Assembly (NCBI GenBank): GCA_028274465.1
Contig: CM051458.1
Coordinates: 57,153,253-57,217,252, forward strand
DNA from: Plantago ovata
Taxonomy: Eukaryota > Streptophyta > Magnoliopsida > Lamiales > Plantaginaceae
Length of the DNA stretch: 64,000 bases
Direction: 5' to 3'
Below the pieces are notes generated by a model, which was not told where the DNA came from, ran no database searches, and worked only from the letters and a program-made list of their open reading frames with translations. Both the position numbers and the translations under genes were made by a program. Below are positions 24,197 through 34,300 of this stretch, piece after piece (the first letter of the stretch is position 1; every line of letters starts with the position of its first letter).

Positions 24197-25452
24197 TGAT
24201 GATGCAAGGATTGTCGGGTCCCAATCGATCAAATAAATTTGTTATTTAGCCAAAGGCAATTCACAACTACAACGAAAACCATAGTGTAGCAGTAGAATAA
24301 CCTCGAGTGTCGATCTCTAAGGACTATAACTAGTTTTATCAAATCTAATTTTAGAATATAAAACAGCAGACGGTTTAGCAAAGGTTTTTCTTAACAGATA
24401 ATGGAGATTGGTGATAGTATGGTCCTTCAAAGCATAACGGGTTAATAATCATGCATAAATTCCTCGGTTTTGCATGGAGATCTTTGATCAATGAATTGTC
24501 CAGTTGTAATTATCAAACACTACGAAGATATAGATTTAGATAGGTCAAGGACCAATGAATTGTCCAATTGTGTGCAATAATTAATCAACCATACGAAGAT
24601 AGAGATTTAGATAGATCAAAGAAGTAAAGCAATAACACAGAGTATAATGCGCGATATAGCCATTAGCATAATTATCAACCCTTCGCTAAGAATTCACATA
24701 CTATCACCAACAAGAAGTTTAGCTACTCATAGTTGTCATGCAATCAACAGAAATCATAGAAAAAAACATGTTGAAAGATATATAAAAATAAGTAGAAAAA
24801 CTGTAAGATACAATGTTACCGAAGGTTGTCAGTCTCCGAAGAATCGCGATCTTACAAGCTCCAAACTGCTATGAAAAAGTATCTCCTAAGCTACGAACCC
24901 CTAGAACAGGCTCTGGGAAGTTCCTACCTAAAACTACAGAGAAAGGTGAGAGAATAGGTCTGGAAAAGTATGAAAATCGGAGAAAAACTGAGCAACTATA
25001 TATAGGCTTCGAATTAGTGTGGGGCGAAGGGCCCCACACACCGGGCGAGTCGCCTGGTGTGGGGCGATTCACCCCACATCCCGGGCAATTCTCCCGGGAG
25101 TAAAATTCGGTATTTTGCGCATTTTCGACGCGTTTTTGGATTTCTTCCCCTTTTCGGACTCAGTTTCTGACTTCTAGTGGCCTTCTAACCTCCAGATTCG
25201 ACCCCTATACTTCAAATCCTATCCGGAAACCTTCAGATACTCCAATTAGGATTCTGGAACACCAATTCTTTGTCTACTTCAATATATTTGCCCGGAAATT
25301 CTCGTTTTTCAACCAAAACCTGTAAAATAAAGACTAAAGGGAAACGTGACACTATTCTAATAAAATGCACTAAAATATAGCTAAATTAACATAGAGGATA
25401 GCTAAAATATGTGAAAAAGACTCGAATGAAAGTGTAAAATACACATTCATCA
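24197..25452 (-). repeat. 3' LTR of gypsy-like copy B
   Basis: 1256 bp on the minus strand, from TGATGAATGTG (25452) to a diverged end near TCATCA (24197). A PPT-like run on the upstream side (25453-25470) shows it is a 3' LTR. Compared with the LTR at 41983-43182, its inner end differs almost only by transitions, as expected for an old methylated copy. It lies inside the ORF2 intron of copy D, so B appears nested in D. Confidence 0.8.
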
Positions 25453-26655
25453 AACTCCCCAAACCGAACCTTTGCTTGTCCTCAAGCAACTAAGCTAGAC
25501 TCTAATGCAAAAAACAATGCAACACATAAAATGGAGTCTCATGACAAATAAAATGAACTAATCTACCGAATCTATCAAAAAATATATGAACAAAAACCTT
25601 ATAAATCAAAACATGAATATAGGTTGAAGAATGCCTCGATTGACTCATACACATCCACATGAGCACTTATGTTAAAACAAGATAGTCTCTCGTAACATTC
25701 TCTACCTGGACCTAGTCAGTGACGACGTAAAGAAACATGTTAAGATATGAATGGTTGTCCCGTGCCTATGAAACTGAGGACTTACTGTTGTTCACCAAGT
25801 TAAGACTTTTCCTCAAAGAGGTCGAACCAGTACTGGCTCTCATCAAACGAAGGAGGGTTCCCTATAAAAGATAACACTCCCCTATTCTACCCATCTCTCA
25901 AGCAAAGCCTTAAGATTTTCACCACTTCCTAAATGGCAGGACGAGGGTGGTCTAGAACAGATGACACTCAAAACAAAGACAAAAAATAGAAAATTACAAT
26001 ACGATTACCAACATTACAATAATTGGAAAATGAGACACAACATTTTGCTAAACTGCTATTTGGCTTTCTTTTTTGGACCCTTCTTTGCTTTTTTGGGGTC
26101 TTTTTCTTTTTTTCCTTTTTTTCTTTCCAGTTTCTTTTTTTTCTTTTTTTTTCTTTTTTCCTGGAACTTTTCTTTCTTTTTTCGATTTTTTTAGCCAGCA
26201 GTAGCATAACGAAAAGAGAAACAAAATGACAAACAATGACTTCCCCAAACCTATTCGAAAGAATAGGTTGGAGTACAAAATTTACGAGAAAGGAAAAATA
26301 AACTCACAACACAGGAATGAAAAAACGAAAAACAAGTCTAATGATGGTGTAACCCCCTCCCCAAACCTATTCGAAAGAATAGGTTGCAAACAAAGGATCA
26401 CACAACCTCACACAACCTCCTTCCTAGGCATTTAGCAATCTCAAAGCATGGTGAAGACTTGATGCCTCTTAGGTACATAATTACTCGGGAAAACAACCGT
26501 AAGATCCTAACATGCATCATCCTATTATAAAGGCCTTCGTGAACCGCAGTAGAGAAAACACCACTAAGTGATGTCGAGACTACCAAGCTTAACTAAGTGC
26601 AATACATAAATGTGACAAGCCAAGCGAGAAAAACCTCAAACAAATTCATAGAGAT
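25453..26655 (-). mobile_element. Gypsy-like copy B, non-coding 3' internal region
   Basis: PPT, palindrome/PPT-like repeats (about 26240-26275 and 26350-26385) and the long pyrimidine-on-plus tract (about 26060-26200). No coding region. The match to copy C (37150-37395) stops abruptly at 26655, where unrelated DNA begins. Confidence 0.75.
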
Positions 26656-26890
26656 GAAGCATATGATTAACGGAGTGTCTATGCTAACGACATGTTGTAA
26701 CGTCGTAACGTTACGACTTTACACTTGTAAACACTTGTAAACAGTTGTAAACACTTGTAATCATGATCTGGACGGTTGGGAATCATTTACAACCGTCATC
26801 TATCATTTACAACTTGATTATCTTGGTTGTAAATGGGATTTTCCGTTTACAACTGAGTTATCTTGGTTGTAAATGATAAATTCCGTTCTT
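26656..26890. repeat. Subterminal-type repeat cluster
   Basis: Four consecutive 10-mers ACACTTGTAA (the third is ACAGTTGTAA) occupy 26721-26760. GTTGTAAA or its complement recurs near 26793, 26808, 26832, 26850 and 26866. The palindrome GTCGTAACGTTACGAC is at 26702-26717. The cluster marks the abrupt border with gypsy-like copy B. Confidence 0.65.
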
Positions 26891-29870
26891 ATTAAAAAAA
26901 TTTAACGATGGTGGGATTGAACTCTGGTCGCTGGATTAAAGGAATCCCAACATTACCAATCAGCCACGTTTTGATGTATGCACAATATCAAAAACAATAC
27001 TACTTAAGCATACAATTTTTCATCCAATTTTAAATTTCAAAGAAATCATTCGCTCATAACCCTAGCCGTTTATTAAGACCCATAATGTTTTCAAAAATAA
27101 AATTCTTCCCAGATTTCGTCTCCGGCCGAACCCTCGTGACGCAAAAGCACACCGATTGTCAACTCCACATAGATCTAAAAATTTCTCCCATATATTTTAT
27201 CCGCCCCGATAAAATATTTTCAACCCAGATTTCGTCTCGTCTCCGAAATCTCGAAAGATCGATTGGAATTGCAGTATGTCTTCTACCCCGTCTCGGCCCT
27301 ATGTCTTTTTTGCCGATTAGAATTGCAGTTTTCGGATATTTATTCTACATGTAAGTGATCATATATATATTTTTTCAATTTAAAAAAATGTGTATTAAGT
27401 ATTAATTTGAAAACTGTGATCAACTCATGTATGACTTTATTTCATGATGCAAACATTTATTTTGAATATATCAGGGTTTCTTTACTTATCATTTGTTGTG
27501 CATTCAGTGGTTATACCATTAAGCCTATTGTCTTGTTGTGGTTGAGTGTTGATGTAGACAAAAACAATTAAGAAAAAGGTTGTTAATAATGATGCCATTC
27601 AACAAAAAGTAATCATGAGATTCATTCAAATGAGGCTTTTAAGCAAACTCTAAGAAACTTTTGAGTGCATTTCAATTTAGTATATGGATTACTGATTCTG
27701 TAACATGGATTACTGATTCTTTTTCTTGTTGTGAAATTATTAAAAGTTCTTTCTCATCCAATTCACAAACTAGGCGCCATGGCACACTTCCAAAATTCTG
27801 GTTAACAGTATAAGGTCTTTTATGAATAAGATCATTTATATCCACGCTTTGCCTCAAACAATTTGGGCAACTTGTTCATAAATTTGTTTATATTTTACAA
27901 CAAGTTTCGGGGGATTGGTATAACTGAGAATTTAAATAATTCTGTTGAAAGGTCAAAGAACATTATGCACAACATTTGAACTACTTCTTTAAACTGTTTT
28001 TTTTTACTGGACCTTTCAAACTTTGAACTATTATTTTCCTTTATTGACTCAGCTGATCTTATCTCTATCCTTGGGGAAGTGGAAATGTCAGTTTGACCAT
28101 TGGAAACTGTAATGCTTTAAATGAACGGCTATGAATGTTGCATATACTGCATTGAGACTGTTTAGTGGGTAGATATGTGTCTATATATATCACTACTTGT
28201 TATGTGATTTTTGTGTGTGCAAAAACGTTTATTCCATTAACCTCTCTGCAACCTTCTTCCCTTGCTTGTGCCTTCTTCCACCAGAAAGTATGACCTACTA
28301 CAATACTGGTGCTCACATTTCACCTTCCAATGGCAGTGGCTTGGATAGAATGATACTTTCTCGTTTGCTAAGTATCATTCCCAAACTCACGGTTCATCCA
28401 GTTCCAATACCTATTTTTTTGCCAAATCCTAGAGGTCGGCCTAAACCCAGAAGAGTGAATCATTGGCTTTCCTCGGAAATTTTCTTTCTTCATAAAAAGG
28501 GGGAGAAGATTGTCCAAGAATATGGTAGCATGGCGTAATGATTCTACAGAATATGCTAGCAAGGCGTAATGCCTCCTAGCTGTTCTGCTTCTCCATCTTT
28601 TTCGTTTCTACTCTCCCTCCTTCATAACGGGGATGCAGTAGTTAGATTGTGTCCAAGGCGGTGCATCAAAGCTCGTCTGCGACAGGCCCCCCATAACCTA
28701 AAGTAGTCAATGAGCTCGTTTCTCAGGGACGTGGGTGGATGTTTCCTTCAAGCAATGTGCATTGTTGTTAGGAGAATGAGATGGAGCAGTATTTTATTCA
28801 TGTTTCTTTTGCGTCCTATGGTCACAGTTTTTTATTGTATTGTATTTAGTAATATTGTGTGAAAATGATCTATTGCATAAAATAAGAAATAGAGGCAGAG
28901 GAGGCCATTTTAAATTTATTTTTTCTTTCTTTTTGTATAAGAAAATTTCTTGAATGTGAGTTGTGATGAATCCTGACCCCTTGCTATTGGCCAATGAATC
29001 CGGCTATCCTATGCATCTACAGTATTTACCATGCAAAAAAGCTGCTTTGATCCATTGAAATTGCTGAAAAATTAAAAATGGACTATTAGCATGTAGTTTT
29101 CTGATTTTTGTAACATTCTCTGGAAACAAATATAACATTTAAATTACTGTTGCTGTGCCATGTGATGTAATGTGTGATAACGTGTAAATTACTGTTGCTG
29201 GAAAGGATTGTCAAGTTTTTCTGTTGCTACTGACTGGTAAACATGCACTACATGATACTGCAAGTGCCGAATAGGCACCACCCATGAGCAATCAGCGGTG
29301 AATTTTACATGTAATGTAAAATGGAAATTCCAATTTTGGTTTCTCTGGATGCTATGCACAATATGGAGAGGAACTTCTGATAAGTTGTAGCAAGAGGACA
29401 TAAGTATGATGGAATCCCTTTTTAGTATTTGCATAAGTGTGCATGACCTCTTATTCTCATACCATTGACAGTTTGGGATCGTTCATAATGCAGAAACTGT
29501 TAGATCGTTTGTTTGTGTTAGTGTGGATTATATATATGGTAGATATCATTTTCAGTTTATGAAATTGGAATTGGTCAGTAATGTTATGCTCGGATTCATG
29601 ATCGAAGGTGCTACGAAGGTCCAAGAGGAATATACTTGGTGAATGTTTTCCAGAGGCAGTTGCGATGGATGGTAGGCGTGCTATTTATGGCCTAATATGC
29701 ACTGGGCTTATCTCTGCATGTTATGTTCAAATTGTATTATTCAGTATTTCTATTTGATTCACGTACTGACTATGTTCTATTTGTTTGAATAAATCCATCA
29801 TTATTTGATTATATAATGCCAGTGATAATGTATGTCATGTTCGAAAAATTAAGGATTTGTGCCTGGACAG
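26891..29870. other. Unannotated DNA with two unrecognised plus-strand ORFs
   Basis: Contains a minus-strand tRNA-like segment (about 26905-26975) and ORFs at 27085-27354 and 28197-28538. Neither ORF matches a family I recognise. The second contains NPRGRPKPRR, an AT-hook-like core. A short direct repeat containing AAATTACTGTTGCTG lies near 29139 and 29185. No LTRs or RT motifs are seen. Confidence 0.4.
28197..28538 (+). CDS. Unrecognised ORF with AT-hook-like motif
   Basis: 113 codons. The C-terminal half reads SRLLSIIPKLTVHPVPIPIF followed by NPRGRPKPRRVNHW; RGRP flanked by basic residues is the AT-hook core that binds the AT minor groove. The start is uncertain because an upstream exon could exist. 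I do not recognise the family. It may be a chance ORF. Confidence 0.2.
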   Translation: MLCDFCVCKNVYSINLSATFFPCLCLLPPESMTYYNTGAHISPSNGSGLDRMILSRLLSIIPKLTVHPVPIPIFLPNPRGRPKPRRVNHWLSSEIFFLHKKGEKIVQEYGSMA

Positions 29871-30760
29871 GATAAAAGTCCAACAAAAATCATATACATA
29901 CGTAATCGGCCTAAAGAAAAGTCCAACATCCATTCGGCCCATTACCGCATTTAGCCCAAAATCGATAATAAAATAAACGGGTTTTCTAGGGTTAGCGTTA
30001 TTCAAATCAATTAGGAATTTATTAAAAATTATGGTCGTATTTGGAGATTTCACCAAATCACGTTTCTAGGGTTAGGGTTCATCCAATCAATTTGGGATTT
30101 CTAAAATTGATTTTGGTATTTAATACCCCAATTCTAAAAAAATCATATACAATTAATGGGCCTTAACATAGACTTTGGACTTTAGCAAGAGGAAAGCCCA
30201 ACAAAAATCATAAAATATGTAATGGGCTAGAGATGAAGGAAGCCCAAAATAACAATTTGATTGATCTGTCAACAGACATTCCGGCCTATTAACCACTTTT
30301 GGCCCAAATCCATAATAAAAACGCCCTTCACTTCAAACGCCTAATGTTAATTTGGGGATGAAATCAATCTGGTCATATAATGCCCCAATTTTCTAGGGTT
30401 AGGGTTTTACAAATCGATTTGGATTCCTCAAAAAAGCTAAGGGCGTATTTGGGGATTTCACCAAATCAAATTTCTGGGGTTAGGGTCCATCAAATCAATT
30501 TGGGATTTATAAACAATTAAGGGCGTATTTGGGTGTTTCATCAAATCCAAATTCTAGTGTTAATTTGGGAGCTCACGAAATCGATTTGGGAATTTAGTGC
30601 CCTAAATGTCTAGGGTTCGGGTGTTTCTAATCCATTTGGGGTTTCTTAAAAATAAGGATGTATTCGGGGATTTCACCAAAATCAATTTGGTGTGGTTAGG
30701 GTTCATCAAATCAATTTCTCAAACGCCAGGTGTTAATTTGGGGATTTCTTAAATTTATTT
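29870..30760. repeat. Degenerate tandem repeats with telo-box-like core
   Basis: Units of roughly 75-90 bp recur with core CTAGGGTTAGGGTT, then ATCAAATCAATTTGGGATTT and AAGGGCGTATTTGGGGATTTCACC (examples near 29990, 30060, 30400, 30470, 30610 and 30700). A larger block beginning CCAACAAAAATCATA is also repeated (29881 and 30198). TAGGGTTAGGGTT resembles a plant telo-box. No coding region. Confidence 0.6.
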
Positions 30761-30960
30761 TCTTGCGTTTTTACTACTTCAATGTAAAACTGTAACACAA
30801 CATACTATAAATTTCCCTAAATTTAGTCCTTTCGGTAAAATTAGAATGATACATTCAGGAAAGATTACCATGCCCCCGCGCAAGGATGACAAGCACAAAT
30901 CCAGTAATGGCCCCAAACATATACTGTACCAGAAAATTAAACACATGGTACATGGGTGAA

Positions 30961-31363
30961 TCAACACTCTGGCTCCAAACCTATTGCTGATTTCTGTAAC
31001 ATGTCGTCAAACAAGTCTCCAAATCCCCGCTCATGATATATATCCCTTATATGTATGTATTTTCTTTCTCTCGGGTCAGACACACGTATGAAAAGATGTA
31101 CAGATCGGTATCCAGCAGCCTCACATGCCTTGATATGCTTCAATAGATCATGATCCGAATTTATAATCTTAAAATCACAATGACCGTCAGTTGATACAAC
31201 AAAACGATCGCCTCCTCTGTGGGGGAAGGAAAATGCTGTCACAAATCGGCTAATGATTTCTTTAATTCCCCCAGTCTGTTCTGAACCCTCAATGGTGTAC
31301 ACATGCCTATAAAAATAGGCTCCGTCCCTATCTTTGATCCGAGCACGTATTGAGATTGTTTTG
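30961..31363 (-). other. C-terminal PB1-like domain of the double-Ulp1 gene
   Basis: The last exon, 134 codons including the TGA at 30961-30963. The pattern ISIRARIKD, YFYRHVYTI, IKEIISRFV, RFVVSTDG, INSDHDLLKHI, VHLFIRV alternates strands and helices as in a beta-grasp/PB1 fold. The assignment is by pattern only. Confidence 0.35.
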
Positions 31364-34300
31364 CTGCAAAGCATCATAAGATATATTTCCATTTTAATAA
31401 TATAGAAGTAATTATTAGTTAATTAAAGTCCACCGATTTTATGAATGAACTGTCAAATATAAACACAGATGCAAAACATTATCATTTTCATTCACCTATG
31501 GTAAATACTGTTCTCCCGGGAGGTATACAGTGATTCTGCCAACTTCCTGCGAGTAGCAATTATTTCTTCCTGCGTAATCCAATCAAAAGAGTTTAATTAA
31601 TAAACGTTGCCAACCATAACCGTAGAGCATGGCTGAAAAGATCACATCTATATCGAGAGTCTTACTTCATTCAGTGTTCTGTTGACGGCTTCCCGAAACA
31701 TCAAGAAAGAGATGCATATACGCCGCAATCGAGACTGCATTTGTCAGATTCAGCATGTATAAGAACATATTTATTTATACATCACTCAGTTCTGGTAAAT
31801 AATAACCTGTGGTAATGTTAATTGCTTACCCGTTGCCTTGATTTGGCACAGTTGGCGGATAAACAACTTTGAATTTGTTCCATTGCTTCTGTTTAAAATC
31901 ATCTAAGCCCAATGCTGTTGTTGTTTCCTCAAGTGTAGAGACCTGCACAAACTGGCCTGGTTAGCCTTTTAATGCATATCCAACTTGTAATATACTACTA
32001 TATCTCTGTTTACACCACCGAAATCGAAAAGATGCTGATAGCAGACATATTACATGAAGTAATACATATGATTACATCACTCTGACTAAGTATTGAAGTA
32101 ACACTCTTACCAAATTCATTGTCAACTCCAAATAGCTTTTACTTGCTCTATCGTAGAGCAAGGTGTCACAAATTTCGAGTGTTCTGTTGTCCAAATTCAC
32201 CCGGCACACGGTGAAATGGTGTTCATGGATTATTGGTATGGATATTGTGGAGCACTCTGACGAAGAAATTCCTTTCAAAAAGAATTTTATCGATCCCTTC
32301 AACGATTTCTCACGTTGTAAGGGGTCATGAAACCTGCTTTTCTTGTCTTTCAGCGATCCGCTGATGATGTTGCACACAGTCTGATATTATGAAAAATATA
32401 GGAAAAAATCATGACACCGTTGTATGTCGGGAGATACGTCATTGTTTGTTCAATTCAGTTATTTAAGTTAGGCCTTACACAGAACATCATAGGCAAAACC
32501 CAGTGATTGGTGTCAACACCTCGAAATTTCCTGTCCAGCCAAGTCATGGCAGCAACACCACTAATGACCTGTATATGTCATAGTGTGTTCCTGTCAAATC
32601 ATTAACACAATACATATGTATCAAGTATATGTAATGAATATAATTATGGAAGGACCTTACTTGGTCATTAAACCACGTGTGAGGATTCCGGGTCAACATA
32701 TCAGATCTACGGAGATAGATTGCGAGGTAATCAAAACCAACCAAACTTTCACTGCTTGTCCAGGAACAGTTAAGTTATCGTGAATACTTAGATCATGAAT
32801 AAAGAAAAAATAAACAAAAGAGAGCGAGGGAGAGAGACAAAAGAGTTGTTGTAACTTCACCTTCCATGTCCATGTTCCCATAATAGATAGTTGACCAATT
32901 CATGCTCACTAGATGGCATAGCCGTACAGATGGTTTCATAAAGGTCAGGTATTCCAGGGTTATTAGGCTGACCAAATGGACTTCTCGACGCTGTCTTCGT
33001 GATCCTTTTGGGATTAACAGCCCCAGGTGGACTTAAAAAACAGGACGCTCTTGATTTGAATTGATTTTGGACTGAGGCGTGCGAGGCTCTGGGTTTTTTG
33101 GTTTTTTGAATTGGAAATTACTTGGCGGCGTCACAATCTCGTTGGTCCTTTTTGATTTAACGGCCCCAGGTGGACTTAAATGAACCGCACTTTCTTGGCT
33201 TGCATTGTTTTTGGACTGAGGAGTGAGAAGCACTGATTTTATCTTTCTTTGACTTAAAGAATCACTTGGTGGCTTCGTCCTTTCTGAATTAATGGCTCCA
33301 AGTGGACTAAAATTAACTTTCTTTCCATTGTTTTTGGGCTGGTTACCGTCACTTACAGGAGACTCTGACTTCTTTTTTTTAACTTTTTGGGAATCACGTG
33401 GTGACGTCAACATATCCGTGACCCTTTTGGAATTCAGGGCCTCACGCGGAATCGAATGAGCAGCACTTACTTGCTTTGCCCTGTTTTTGGACTGCGTAGA
33501 GCCACGCCGTGGAGCCACATGATTACCATGGGGCTTATCTGTTTCCATATTCGTGCATGATGTTGAAGGCACACTTGATTCTTTCGTATTGTATGTGTTC
33601 CTGAAAGGTCAGTTATGGGAATCAACTATAGTGCATAGAATATTCATTATAAACAAAGAACCAAATTAGGTTTGACGGCACTAACGCAGTGTTCTCATTC
33701 CTCTGGTGGTGCCGGTACAATGACAAGACGATGTTTTTGCATGCTCTTTGGAAATTCTCCTACATACCAACAGAAAATTGAAAGTAGTTAACCGTAAAGT
33801 AAAGTAGATCTGTATACATGATGATAAAAGAAACATTACAAAATATGGTCCCAAAACAATTTCCCCTTGCAAATTGGGTCCAGGTGAGAGTATATATCAA
33901 GTCCTATTTTCCGAAAACTAGGTTTCAAAAAACAAAAAAAAAAAAAGAATTATAATAAAAAATATAAGAAAATAGGAACAACAATGCAATTTTCCCTTGT
34001 GATCAACGTGACATGAGATGAAACTGTGTGTTACTGTTACCTCTGTCTCGAGGGATGATCGCTCTATTACCCTTGCCTTCACCATCATCTCCATACAAAC
34101 ATAAACAGCAGCGTCCACACTGCACACAAGTGAGTCCATTTAAAATATCTAGCTGAAAATTTCATATTTAATGGTTATTAATTATAACGAAGGTATTACC
34201 TATTACTGTGTGTCGGGATACTCTTCTTATAATCAAAATCAAATTCAACGTCATCAGATTTAAGTTTCTTACCACCGCACCATGTTAAGATTAACCTTTC

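Noticed and set aside
24197..25452. LTR shared between copies B and D as a product of LTR-LTR recombination
   Set aside because: The LTR has a PPT on the B side only and no PBS on the D side. It falls inside the ORF2 intron of D, so nesting of B in D is simpler.
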